From assembly GCF_900149685.1 (NCBI RefSeq), contig NZ_LT702999.1, positions 124,001 through 188,000 on the forward strand: a DNA stretch of 64,000 nucleotides, read 5' to 3'. The notes beneath the pieces are model-generated. The model was not told where the DNA came from. It saw only the letters and a list, made by a program, of their open reading frames with translations, and did no database searches. This DNA comes from Erythrobacter sp. Alg231-14 (GTDB lineage: Bacteria > Pseudomonadota > Alphaproteobacteria > Sphingomonadales > Sphingomonadaceae). A program made the position numbers and the translations under genes. Below, piece by piece: positions 34,451-42,818 of the stretch (positions are counted from its first letter, which is position 1; each line of letters opens with the position of its first letter).

Positions 34451-36124
34451 ATGATGCGCGCGCCCAAACTTTACCCGCTTGCCGACACGAGCGGCCCTCG
34501 CTTGCCCCGCATCCGCGTGCGGATGGGATTGGCTTTTGGTGTGGGCGCGCTGGCCTTGACGATTGCGAGCGGTTTCTCGGCCGTGTCTCCTTTGTCGGCG
34601 CAAAATTCGCCGGGTGGTTTCTCTCTTCCGACCCCTTCGCCCACGCCGACGCCCGTTCCGCAAGGGCCCGCGGATGAACGCGCCGGTGTCCCCATTGGCC
34701 CCCGCATCATACCCGATCGCCGCCCCACTCCGGCTCCTACCCCCACGCCCACTCCGACGCAAACAACCGCACCGGCACCCGCAGCCACCCAAGCGCCAAC
34801 TCGAAGGCCAGCAGCCGCCGCGACGCGCCCGCCTTCACCGACGCCTACTCCTTCCCGCGCTGCGCCAACGTCCAACCGGCCGACAACCAACAGAGCGCCC
34901 GCCAATGGAACAGCCGGTTCGCAATCATCGAACCCGGCCTCGGTTGCCCCCCGATCCACCCCACAAGCATCAACCGATCGGACATTGCAGGGGGATGCAG
35001 CGATTGTGCCGCCCAGCGGATCGGTATCCGGCCCCGGCTTTGACACAGAGATTGGCCTCGACGGCGAAGGCCCCATTGGCCCGGATGGCTGGTATGATGT
35101 TAGCCCCGACGGCGAAACCGGTTCATCCGCTCAACCCGACATAACGACCGGATCCACCGCTCCGCCTCCGCTCAGCGCAAGCGAGATATCGCAAGCCGGC
35201 GCAGGCGTGATCCGCGATCGAGTCTACATTGGGCTTGGCGTGATGTTGATCTTGGCCTTGGCTTTGGCGTTTTCATTCTGGCGGCGCCGCCGGTTGGAAT
35301 CGATCCAGCCCGATGCTGACGGTCCTTCACTTGCCTACGGCGTGCACACAGTGATCAAGCAAACCGGAACAGAGGACGACGCATCCGCGACGGAGCCGAT
35401 GGACCCGGTACAAGCCGCTAAACCCGAACCGACTGCGGCCCCGGCAACTCCGCCTCCACCGGCGCCACCTCCGCCGCCCCCTCCCGAACCTGCCCACCCG
35501 CCGGCTTCGGAGCCCACTCCAGAGTTCGCGCCAATTTTTGCGCCACCGCCTGCGCCCAAACCTGCACCTGCACCTACGCCATCGGCGCAACCCGTGCCCC
35601 CGCAACCTACCGCTGCGACATCCACACCTCGATTGGATCTGGCTTTGGAAATGGTAGGTGGATCGCGCAGCGTCATGATGTTCTCTGTCGATTTCCGGCT
35701 GGACCTCGCCAATCGCGACGACAATGCGCTGCGCGATGTCACCGTTTTGGCCAATCTGGCCTGCGCCCAAAGCGCCGCAGCCAATGCCACCCCGCTATTG
35801 GGCGGCACCGAAATAGCGAAGATTGAGCGCATTGGCCCGCAACAATCCCATCGCGTCGGCGGCCAACTTCAATTGCCGCTCAACCAAGTAAAAGCGATCA
35901 AACAGGGCGCGAAACCGCTGTTTATCCCTCTTTTGCACATTCGTGTCGTCCGACAATCGGATAGCGCGGGCGAACCGGCGACCATTATTGCCAACCGCTC
36001 CTTTGTCGTCGGCACGCCCAGCACGACCAGCCAAACACGCGTCCACCCATTGCCATTGGATGGCCCACCTGGCGGATTGCCCAACCTTCGGGCCCAATTG
36101 ATCAAGCAGCCCACCCCTGCTTAG
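34451..36124 (+). CDS. Proline-rich membrane protein, hypothetical
   Basis: 557 residues. The N-terminal hydrophobic segment MGLAFGVGALALTIASGFS (about 25-43) ends in a possible cleavage site, PLSAQN. A periplasmic Pro/Thr/Ala-rich low-complexity stretch (~55-200) follows, then the TM segment VYIGLGVMLILALALAFSFW (258-277) with a basic stop, RRRR. A second Pro-rich cytoplasmic linker (~310-390) includes an 8-Pro run. The C-terminal domain (~393-557) looks folded: RLDLALEMVGGSRSVMMFSV, then NRDDNALRDVTVLANLACAQ and a LPLNQVKAIKQGAKPLF stretch, beta-rich in look. I do not recognise it. It could link envelope and cytoplasm, but nothing supports a specific role. Confidence 0.75.
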   Translation: MMRAPKLYPLADTSGPRLPRIRVRMGLAFGVGALALTIASGFSAVSPLSAQNSPGGFSLPTPSPTPTPVPQGPADERAGVPIGPRIIPDRRPTPAPTPTPTPTQTTAPAPAATQAPTRRPAAAATRPPSPTPTPSRAAPTSNRPTTNRAPANGTAGSQSSNPASVAPRSTPQASTDRTLQGDAAIVPPSGSVSGPGFDTEIGLDGEGPIGPDGWYDVSPDGETGSSAQPDITTGSTAPPPLSASEISQAGAGVIRDRVYIGLGVMLILALALAFSFWRRRRLESIQPDADGPSLAYGVHTVIKQTGTEDDASATEPMDPVQAAKPEPTAAPATPPPPAPPPPPPPEPAHPPASEPTPEFAPIFAPPPAPKPAPAPTPSAQPVPPQPTAATSTPRLDLALEMVGGSRSVMMFSVDFRLDLANRDDNALRDVTVLANLACAQSAAANATPLLGGTEIAKIERIGPQQSHRVGGQLQLPLNQVKAIKQGAKPLFIPLLHIRVVRQSDSAGEPATIIANRSFVVGTPSTTSQTRVHPLPLDGPPGGLPNLRAQLIKQPTPA

Positions 36125-36132
36125 GTAGCAAA

Positions 36133-36153
36133 GGAGCCGGTTCATCCGGTTCC
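36133..36153 (+). terminator. Hairpin after the proline-rich gene
   Basis: GGAGCCGG (36133-36140) pairs with CCGGTTCC (36146-36153), one G-T pair, 5-nt loop. It begins 9 bp after the stop codon. No T-run follows, so strength is uncertain. Confidence 0.45.
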
Positions 36154-36229
36154 ACCGCCCGACCAAGCTTGGCACTGTGACGGCGTCGCGCTACCGCAAA
36201 CGGCATCGCTTTCTTTTCGGAGATCTTCC

Positions 36230-37123
36230 ATGGATAGCCTCGTCTCGACCGATTGGCTCGCCGCGCAAATGACGCAAGAACACGGGTTGAAAGACCTCGT
36301 GATCTTGGACGCTTCGCGCCACTTGCCCGCATCAGGACGTGATGCTCGTCAAGAATTCGAACATGCGCATATTGCCGGTGCTCGTTATCTCGATCTGGCC
36401 AATCTGACGGACCCCACCTCCAAAGTTCCCGCGGCTTTGCCCAATGCGGATCAATTGGCTCTGCGGCTGGATCAGTTGGGCATCGGTGCAAACGACCGGA
36501 TCATTCTGTACGATGACAGCGCCGTCAAAACGTCGGCCCGCGCATGGTTCGCATTGATCGCGCATGGCAGAACATCCGTTGCCATTTTGGACGGCGGATT
36601 GGAGAAATGGCGCGTCGAAGGCGGCTCTATGGAAAGCGGCCCGGGTAACAACGCCACATTGCCAACGACTTCGGCATCCTCTGCATCTCGATTGAAAAGT
36701 CCGCGGCGAGTTGCCTCAAAACATGAGATCTTGAACGTCGTAAGCGACCAACTGCAAAGCGGCGCAATTGGTACGACGCAAATTCTAGACGCGCGCGCCG
36801 CCGATCGCGTTTTTGGGAGCGGAATTGACCCGGTGCATGGTGGTCAGAACGGCCGAATTCCCGGCGCGCTTAATGCCCCCTTTGGCCAGGTCTTCAATGC
36901 GGATGGAACATTTAAAGACCCCGCAGCATTGCGCGACTTGTTCATCGCCGCCGGTGTCGACTTGGACCGCCCTATCATCACAAGCTGTGGCAGCGGCGTC
37001 ACCGCCAGTGTTCTTGTGTTTGCCTTGCATCTAACAGAGGTGGACACGGCACGCCTTTACGATGGAAGCTGGCAAGAATGGGAAGCCGATCCCACCACAC
37101 CCAAAGAGCAGGGCCCGCAATGA
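36230..37123 (+). CDS. sseA: 3-mercaptopyruvate sulfurtransferase (tandem rhodanese)
   Basis: 297 residues, two rhodanese domains. The inactive first domain (~1-135) has LVSTDWLAAQM, FEHAHIAGARYLDLANL and DRIILYDDSAVKTSARAWFA. The active second domain has NGRIPGALNAPFGQVFN and the catalytic loop TSCGSGVTASVLVFALHL. CGSGVTA, rather than CRxGxR, points to 3-mercaptopyruvate over thiosulfate as donor. The protein is cytoplasmic. It is followed 10 bp later by metC and then a MscS gene, likely one transcript; sulfur transfer next to cystathionine cleavage is a sensible pairing. Confidence 0.94.
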   Translation: MDSLVSTDWLAAQMTQEHGLKDLVILDASRHLPASGRDARQEFEHAHIAGARYLDLANLTDPTSKVPAALPNADQLALRLDQLGIGANDRIILYDDSAVKTSARAWFALIAHGRTSVAILDGGLEKWRVEGGSMESGPGNNATLPTTSASSASRLKSPRRVASKHEILNVVSDQLQSGAIGTTQILDARAADRVFGSGIDPVHGGQNGRIPGALNAPFGQVFNADGTFKDPAALRDLFIAAGVDLDRPIITSCGSGVTASVLVFALHLTEVDTARLYDGSWQEWEADPTTPKEQGPQ

Positions 37124-37133
37124 GTTTGGCAAT

Positions 37134-38348
37134 ATGAGCGTTTCTGACGGCGACAAACCGGACAAACCCGCCACGCAAGTCACCCATGCCGGGCGGCGGA
37201 CGGAATGGACTGGCGCGGTGGTCAATCCTCCCGTGTGGCGCGCCTCAACGCATCTCTATGCAACCGAGGCCGACCGTAAAGCGGCGTTGAAATCCAACGA
37301 AGACGGCGATTTTTTCTATGGCCGGCGCGGCGCGCCAACCCAATGGGCGCTTGCACAGGCGCTGACCGATATTGAACCGGGCGCGCATGGCACGGTGTTG
37401 TATCCCAGCGGCGTGGCCGCCATCGCCGGAAGTCTGCTATCCGTTTTGAAGCCGGGCGATCATCTTTTGATGAGCGACAATTCCTACGATCCATCGCGCG
37501 CCATGGCGACTGGATTGCTCAAACGCATGGGCATCACACACAGCTTTTTCGATCCCTTGGACATGACCGCGTTCGAATTCTTGATCCGCGATCACAAACC
37601 CCGCGCCGTTTGGTTCGAAAGCCCCGGCAGTTTGACCATGGAAGTGTGCGACATTCCTGCTTTGTCGGCCATTGCGCGCGATGCCAACGCGGTCTGTTTG
37701 CTGGACAACACATGGGCCAGCGCACTCGGCTTTGCCGGGCTAAACCATGGCTGCGACATCGTCATGCAAAGCCTCAGCAAGCACGTGGGCGGGCATTCTG
37801 ATCTTATGATGGGTTCCGCCTGCGCTGGTGAACGGTGGTACCGCGCCCTACGCCGGACGTCGCAACAATTGGGGCAAGTGGTGTCACCCGATGACGCCGC
37901 GCTGGCGTCTCGGGGATTGCGCACCATGGCGATGCGATTGGCTCAAACCACGCAAAGCGCGACTGAAATCGCGCAATGGCTGACCACGCATCCCGCCATT
38001 GAACGGGTGATGTGCCCTATGCTTCCCCAAGATCCCGGTCACGCCATTTGGCGCCGCGATTTTGCCGGCGGTTGCGGCCTTTTTAGCTTTACTTTGAGCA
38101 CGATTGACCCGGGCGCAGCCGCGCGGTTTGTCGATAGTCTGCGCCTGTTTGGTATCGGATACAGTTGGGGCGGGTTCGAAAGTCTCGCTTTGCCGATCTT
38201 CCCGCACGAATATCGCTCCGTCATGTCCCCACAAACCCAGCATGAGGGTGGTCAGCAAGCCGCGATACGCCTATCAATTGGGCTCGAAGATAAAGACGAC
38301 CTGATCGCGGATCTAGCGCAGGCTTTGACCAAGATGGATATGACATGA
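37134..38348 (+). CDS. metC: Cystathionine beta-lyase
   Basis: PLP enzyme that splits cystathionine to homocysteine, pyruvate and ammonia; 404 residues. The ATG at 37134 follows the sseA stop by 10 bp. VVNPPVWRASTHLY and FFYGRRGAPTQWALAQALTD are N-terminal cofactor and substrate segments. The PLP lysine is in QSLSKHVGGHSDLMMGS. LLDNTWASALGFAGLNHG and GYSWGGFESLALP are typical of MetC rather than MetB. Other Cys/Met-PLP enzymes cannot be excluded on sequence alone. The stop overlaps the MscS start (ATGA). Confidence 0.92.
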   Translation: MSVSDGDKPDKPATQVTHAGRRTEWTGAVVNPPVWRASTHLYATEADRKAALKSNEDGDFFYGRRGAPTQWALAQALTDIEPGAHGTVLYPSGVAAIAGSLLSVLKPGDHLLMSDNSYDPSRAMATGLLKRMGITHSFFDPLDMTAFEFLIRDHKPRAVWFESPGSLTMEVCDIPALSAIARDANAVCLLDNTWASALGFAGLNHGCDIVMQSLSKHVGGHSDLMMGSACAGERWYRALRRTSQQLGQVVSPDDAALASRGLRTMAMRLAQTTQSATEIAQWLTTHPAIERVMCPMLPQDPGHAIWRRDFAGGCGLFSFTLSTIDPGAAARFVDSLRLFGIGYSWGGFESLALPIFPHEYRSVMSPQTQHEGGQQAAIRLSIGLEDKDDLIADLAQALTKMDMT

Positions 38349-39433
38349 CCACCGCTGCTGCGCCGATTGTAGAAGAGGCCGAAACGATCGATCCCGCCTC
38401 CGCCGAAGGCACAAGTGCCGAGGAAGGCGCAACAGAGCAGACCGCGCAGGGCGAACCAGAAGAGCCGGTGGAAGCGATCGAAGTGTCGCAGGACTTTGTA
38501 GAAGGCGTTGGCGAACAGAGCGAAACCGCCGGTGCGTTTCTAGGCTCACTCCAATCTGTCGCTTTTGAACTTGGCGATATGCGGATTTCGCTGCTCGATG
38601 TGTTGCTTGTAATCGGCGTTATCGCGCTGGTTCTCACTGCCGCATGGATGGCCACCCGGATCAGCCGGGGGCTCATTCAGAGGATCTCAAAATTCGACAG
38701 CACGCAAAAACTTCTGGCTGAAAAACTCAGCACCATTGCCATCTGGGCGCTCGCATTCCTGATCGGGATCGACATGCTGGGCATCGATCTTACCGCACTG
38801 GCGTTTTTTGGCGGTGCGTTTGGTTTGGCCATCGGTTTCGGTTTGCAGAAGACATTCGGCAACCTGATCTCGGGTATCTTGTTGCTCTTGGACAAATCGA
38901 TCAAACCGGGCGACGTAATCTCCGTCACCGATCAGGCCGGCAATGAAGCGGTCGGTCAGATCCGCAAAATTGGTATTCGCGCCATTTCTGTCATCACCCG
39001 CGATCAGACGGAGCATTTGATCCCCAACGAAAACTTGATGATCAATCAGGTGGTGAATTGGTCTTACAGTTCAAAGGAAGTGCGCGTGCGGGCACCCGTG
39101 GGCGTTTCCTATGACAGCGATTTGGAATTGGTCACACGGCTGCTTTACAAAGCGGCGGACGACACAGAGCGCGTTTTGAAGCACCCCAAGCCACGCGTTA
39201 ACCTGATGGAATTTGGTGACAATTCCGTCAATTTCGAATTGCGTTTCTGGATACAGGATCCCGAAGGTGGCCTCGCCAATATCCGCTCCAACGTTTATAT
39301 GCGGGTTTGGGAATTGTTTAAACAGAACGATGTCGAAATCCCGTTCCCCCAACGCGATTTGCATTTGCGATCATCCAAACAATTGGATCAGATTGTTGAA
39401 TTGATGGCGGCGGGCAAATTGGACGCAGGTTGA
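38345..39433 (+). CDS. MscS-family mechanosensitive channel
   Basis: 362 residues. A ~60-residue acidic Ala/Glu-rich N-terminus precedes LLDVLLVIGVIALVLTAAWM (TM1) and STIAIWALAFLIGIDMLGI (TM2). The pore-lining TM3 is ALAFFGGAFGLAIGFGLQKT, with the Gly/Ala packing of MscS, followed by FGNLISGILLLLDKSIKPGD, the conserved beta-domain entry. NENLMINQVVNWSYS and the C-terminal cage follow. It releases solutes on hypo-osmotic shock in the inner membrane. The long acidic N-tail is an addition relative to minimal MscS (286 residues). Translationally coupled to metC by ATGA. Confidence 0.94.
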   Translation: MTTAAAPIVEEAETIDPASAEGTSAEEGATEQTAQGEPEEPVEAIEVSQDFVEGVGEQSETAGAFLGSLQSVAFELGDMRISLLDVLLVIGVIALVLTAAWMATRISRGLIQRISKFDSTQKLLAEKLSTIAIWALAFLIGIDMLGIDLTALAFFGGAFGLAIGFGLQKTFGNLISGILLLLDKSIKPGDVISVTDQAGNEAVGQIRKIGIRAISVITRDQTEHLIPNENLMINQVVNWSYSSKEVRVRAPVGVSYDSDLELVTRLLYKAADDTERVLKHPKPRVNLMEFGDNSVNFELRFWIQDPEGGLANIRSNVYMRVWELFKQNDVEIPFPQRDLHLRSSKQLDQIVELMAAGKLDAG

Positions 39434-39571
39434 TCGGGGTTTAGACCCTCGAAACTCCTGTGGATTTGGGCGCCGCTAAAAGCGGTTTCACCAGGCGACA
39501 AAAGCTTTCCTTGATCGTCCCCAATCCATTCTCGCTGGCATGGAAAGCCTGCGCAGGCCATTTCGGCCTCC
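39434..39571 (+). promoter_or_regulatory. Leader of the sulfite-reduction operon with perfect palindrome
   Basis: The perfect 12-bp palindrome GCCTGCGCAGGC (39547-39558) lies 13 bp before the cobA ATG and is followed by GGCC-ATTTC-GGCC. Together they could form an operator or hide the start. A short CCGCT-AAA-AGCGG stem with TTT (39473-39488) may end mscS. No cobalamin or SAM riboswitch is recognisable. Confidence 0.35.
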
Positions 39572-40417
39572 ATGAACAACGGCACAAACAATGGCGCGCC
39601 CAATGACGCACCCCATCGTGCACAAAGCGGCACGATATTCTTGGTAGGCGCTGGCCCCGGCGATCCTGATCTGTTGACTGTGCGCGCGGCGCGTTTGATT
39701 GGGCAGGCCGCCGTGTTGGTCCATGATGGTTTGGTCAGCGACGAAATCCTCGCCCTTGCCCATCCCGACGCCCGCCTGATCAGCGTCGCTAAACAGCGCG
39801 CACGCCACACTTTGCCTCAAGACGATATCAATCTGCTTTTGGTCCGCGAGGCGCAGGCCGGTCATGATGTCGTGCGGTTGAAAGGCGGCGATCCCTTGAT
39901 CTTTGGTCGCGGCGGCGAAGAGGCCGAATTGGCGCATGCTCATGGCGTGAACGTCGAAATCGTGCCCGGTATCTCGGCTGCAAACGGCGCAGCTGCAGCG
40001 GCTCAAATTCCTTTGACCCACCGCGACAGCGCCAGCGTCGTCAGCTTTGTTGCCGGCCAATGCAAAGGTTTGTCGGACCAAGATTGGTCGGGCCTTGCGG
40101 GTAAGGGGCGCACCCTTGTGATTTACATGGGCGTCAAGACGTCATCCCAAATTGCCGAAAAATTGATGGAAGACGGTCTGGCCCCTGACATGCCCATCGC
40201 GGTGATCGAGAACGCGGCACGCCCGGAAATGCGGGTTGTGCGCGGCTTGCTGGCCGGATTGCCCGGGCTCGTTGATCAGGAAAAGATAAAGAGCCCTGCC
40301 CTAATCGTGATCGGCGATGTTACCGCGCGCGACACCGCAACAATCTCTCAAACCGCATACACCGCCCACGCCGCCCAATTGGGGGCTTCAGCGCAAAACA
40401 CAGAGGCAACACAGTGA
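39572..40417 (+). CDS. cobA: Uroporphyrinogen-III C-methyltransferase (SUMT)
   Basis: 281 residues; methylates uroporphyrinogen III at C2 and C7 with SAM to give precorrin-2. Signature elements are IFLVGAGPGDPDLLTVRAAR, VLVHDGLVSDEILALAHPDA (with the usual Y/H D.LV motif), VVRLKGGDPLIFGRGGEEAE and VVPGISAANGAAA-like IVPGISAANGAAAAAQIP. Residues ~1-20 are a Gly/Asn-rich tail before the fold. As the first gene of a set with cysI it supplies siroheme precursor to sulfite reductase; the oxidation and iron insertion would be done by the protein at 4410-5246. The stop overlaps the next GTG (GTGA). Confidence 0.96.
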   Translation: MNNGTNNGAPNDAPHRAQSGTIFLVGAGPGDPDLLTVRAARLIGQAAVLVHDGLVSDEILALAHPDARLISVAKQRARHTLPQDDINLLLVREAQAGHDVVRLKGGDPLIFGRGGEEAELAHAHGVNVEIVPGISAANGAAAAAQIPLTHRDSASVVSFVAGQCKGLSDQDWSGLAGKGRTLVIYMGVKTSSQIAEKLMEDGLAPDMPIAVIENAARPEMRVVRGLLAGLPGLVDQEKIKSPALIVIGDVTARDTATISQTAYTAHAAQLGASAQNTEATQ

Positions 40418-40722
40418 AAATTCTGACCGGCAATGATTTGAAGACCGGCGCGGTCATTTGGTGGGACGGTGCAAACTGGTCACTCTATGTCGACGCCGCC
40501 GCCGATGTGGGCGATCGCGGTGATGAAATTCTCGCCCGCGAAGAGGCCGCGCGACGAGTGAACGTGCCGTATATCATCGAAGCGGAGGCCAGCGCCGACG
40601 GCGTTCGCCCGGCCCATATCAAAGATCGCATCCGCGCTTTGGGCCCAACCGTGCGCGAAGATTTGACGATCAAGCCAACCGACGCGCCCGCAGACTTCAA
40701 CGCCATCGACTGGGTAATCTAA
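40414..40722 (+). CDS. DUF2849 protein of the sulfite-reductase operon
   Basis: 102 residues starting at a GTG that overlaps the cobA stop. KILTGNDLKTGAVIWWDGAN is the DUF2849 opening (a beta-hairpin with a WW motif). The remainder, VNVPYIIEAEASADGVRPAH and a C-terminal DFNAIDWVI, is also usual. Known family context is linkage to cysI in alphaproteobacteria; the biochemical role is undescribed as far as I know. Tight coupling to cobA and cysI (1-bp gap to the cysI ATG) suggests a part in sulfite reduction, perhaps assembly or electron supply, but this is inference. Confidence 0.88.
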   Translation: MKILTGNDLKTGAVIWWDGANWSLYVDAAADVGDRGDEILAREEAARRVNVPYIIEAEASADGVRPAHIKDRIRALGPTVREDLTIKPTDAPADFNAIDWVI

Positions 40723-40723
40723 C

Positions 40724-42352
40724 ATGTACAAATACGATTCTTACGACCAACAAATGGTCGATGCCCGAGTGGAAGAATTCCGCGATCAGGCGCGCCGCCG
40801 GCTCGAAGGGAAACTGACCGAAGACCAGTTTAAACCCCTGCGTTTGATGAACGGTCTTTACCTCCAATTGCACGCCTACATGCTGCGCGTGGCCATCCCC
40901 TATGGCACGTTGAATTCCGACCAAATGACGGCGTTGGGCGATATCGCGGACAAATATGATCGCGGCTATGGCCACTTCACCACCCGCCAGAACCTGCAAT
41001 ACAATTGGATCAAGCTCGAAGATGCAGCCGACATCCTAGCCGATCTGGCCAAGGTGGAAATGCACGCCATCCAGACGAGCGGCAATTGCATTCGCAATAT
41101 CTCATCCGACCATTTTGCCGGGGCATCGCACGATGAACTGGTCGACCCGCGCCCCTATGCGGAATTGCTGCGCCAATGGTCCAGCTTCCACCCGGAATTC
41201 ACCTATTTGCCGCGCAAGTTCAAAATCGCCGTGATTGCAGCTGAGAAAGATCGCGCGGCAATGCGGCTGCACGATATCGGCATTCAAATCGTTGAAAAAG
41301 ACGGTGAGATTGGCGCTCGGTTCTATGTCGGCGGTGGCATGGGCCGCACACCGATGATCGCGCCGATGATCCGCGATTTTGTGCCGCTCGATCAATTGAT
41401 CACATATTCAGAAGCCTGTTTGCGCGTCTACAACCGCTATGGTCGTCGCGACAACAAATACAAAGCGCGCATCAAAATCCTGGTGCATGAATTGGGCGCA
41501 GATGAATACACGCGTCAGGTCGAGGAAGAATACGCCCATATGCAAGAGCAAGGCGTTGAACCACCGCTCGAAGAATTGGAGCGCATCAAACCGTTCTTTG
41601 CCGATCCGGCGTTTGAAGACGGTGCGAAGAGCGTGGACCGGTCCGATCCAGACTTCGCCCTTTGGGTTGACCGCAACACCCACCGGCACAAGCATGACAG
41701 CTATGTCAGCGCGGTCATTTCGTTGAAACCGGTTGGCGGCATTCCCGGCGATGCAACCGGCGAACAAATCCGCATCATGGCGCAATTGGCCAAGCAATAC
41801 AGTTTTGACGAATTGCGCATCATGCACACGCAAAACGTGGTCCTACCGCATGTCAAAATCGCCGATCTGCACGCGCTCTGGACACAGCTTGATGCGGCCG
41901 ATCTGGGCGCGCCCAACATGGATTCCATCGAAGACATGATCGCCTGCCCCGGCCTGGACTATTGCGCCTTGGCCAATGCCCGTTCGATCCCTCTCGCCCA
42001 GCGCATTTCGGAACGGTTCGATGCATCGGGCAAGACCGAAAAATTGGGCGAACTAAAGCTCAAAATTTCCGGCTGTATCAACGCCTGTGGCCACCATCAT
42101 GCGGGCCATATTGGCATCCTTGGTGTCGATCGCAAAGGGGTGGAAAATTACCAATTGTCGCTCGGCGGAAGCGAAGCCGAAGACACCAGCCTTGCAAAGA
42201 TTACGGGCCCCGGTTTCACCGAAGACGGCGTGATCGATGCGGTTGAGAAAGTGACCGATGTCTATCTCGACCAACGCACCGGAGAGGAACGTTTCCTCGA
42301 TACATATCGCCGCATCGGCATGGCACCGTTTAAAGAGGCGCTTTATGACTGA
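40724..42352 (+). CDS. cysI: Sulfite (or nitrite) reductase hemoprotein subunit
   Basis: 542 residues. Two nitrite/sulfite reductase repeats: half-domain YGHFTTRQNLQYNWIKLEDA and siroheme-contact segment QTSGNCIRNISSDHFAGA in the first, and LRIMHTQNVVLPHVKI in the second. The Fe4S4-siroheme ligands are in MIACPGLDYCALANARS and KISGCINACGHHHAGHIGIL (two CxnC pairs). It reduces sulfite to sulfide with six electrons. No CysJ flavoprotein is encoded nearby, so electrons probably come from ferredoxin or another donor. Nitrite reduction is possible, but cysH in the operon points to sulfur assimilation. Overlaps the DUF934 gene by 8 bp. Confidence 0.93.
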   Translation: MYKYDSYDQQMVDARVEEFRDQARRRLEGKLTEDQFKPLRLMNGLYLQLHAYMLRVAIPYGTLNSDQMTALGDIADKYDRGYGHFTTRQNLQYNWIKLEDAADILADLAKVEMHAIQTSGNCIRNISSDHFAGASHDELVDPRPYAELLRQWSSFHPEFTYLPRKFKIAVIAAEKDRAAMRLHDIGIQIVEKDGEIGARFYVGGGMGRTPMIAPMIRDFVPLDQLITYSEACLRVYNRYGRRDNKYKARIKILVHELGADEYTRQVEEEYAHMQEQGVEPPLEELERIKPFFADPAFEDGAKSVDRSDPDFALWVDRNTHRHKHDSYVSAVISLKPVGGIPGDATGEQIRIMAQLAKQYSFDELRIMHTQNVVLPHVKIADLHALWTQLDAADLGAPNMDSIEDMIACPGLDYCALANARSIPLAQRISERFDASGKTEKLGELKLKISGCINACGHHHAGHIGILGVDRKGVENYQLSLGGSEAEDTSLAKITGPGFTEDGVIDAVEKVTDVYLDQRTGEERFLDTYRRIGMAPFKEALYD

Positions 42353-42818
42353 GAACAATCTCGCTGATCTTGGAACCTCACCCGATGAAGTCCAATTTCG
42401 TTTTCGTGATGATGAACCGGCCGATCACGGCACAGTGACTGTCGATGCGTGCTGCGACCAAACCAACGCCACCGCCGTGCGGATCGAACCGGGCGATGAC
42501 GCGCGGACGCTTTTGCCGTTTCTCGATCGGCTGGCTTTGGTCGAAGTGAACTTTCCCAGCTTTGGCGATGGACGCGGATATTCCTCCGCACGGATTCTTC
42601 GCGAGGCCGGTTACAAGGGCGAATTACGCGCGGTTGGCGATGTCGGCATCGACCAGCTTAGCCATATGCGCCGATGTGGTTTTGATGCCTTTGCGCCGGA
42701 TAAAGCGCTCGACACGGACGACGCGGAACGCGCCTTTGCGACGTGGGACAATGTCTATCAACGCACCATTGATGGACGCTCGACGATCCCTCAACGCCGT
42801 CATGGAGTGGGCCAATGA
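42345..42818 (+). CDS. DUF934 protein of the sulfite-reductase operon
   Basis: 157 residues from the ATG at 42345, inside the last codons of cysI. The family core is VEVNFPSFGDGRGYSSARIL followed by REAGYKGELRAVGDVGIDQL and MRRCGFDAFAPDK. The rest is mixed alpha/beta and soluble, with no cofactor motif. DUF934 genes almost always sit between cysI and cysH in proteobacteria, but their activity has not been described to my knowledge. The stop overlaps cysH (ATGA). With DUF2849 it brackets cysI, which suggests accessory subunits or maturation factors. Confidence 0.9.
   Translation: MTENNLADLGTSPDEVQFRFRDDEPADHGTVTVDACCDQTNATAVRIEPGDDARTLLPFLDRLALVEVNFPSFGDGRGYSSARILREAGYKGELRAVGDVGIDQLSHMRRCGFDAFAPDKALDTDDAERAFATWDNVYQRTIDGRSTIPQRRHGVGQ

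Noticed and set aside
33831..34451. Possible preQ1 riboswitch upstream of queF
   Set aside because: No preQ1-type stem-loop with an A-rich tail could be found between 34284 and 34450.
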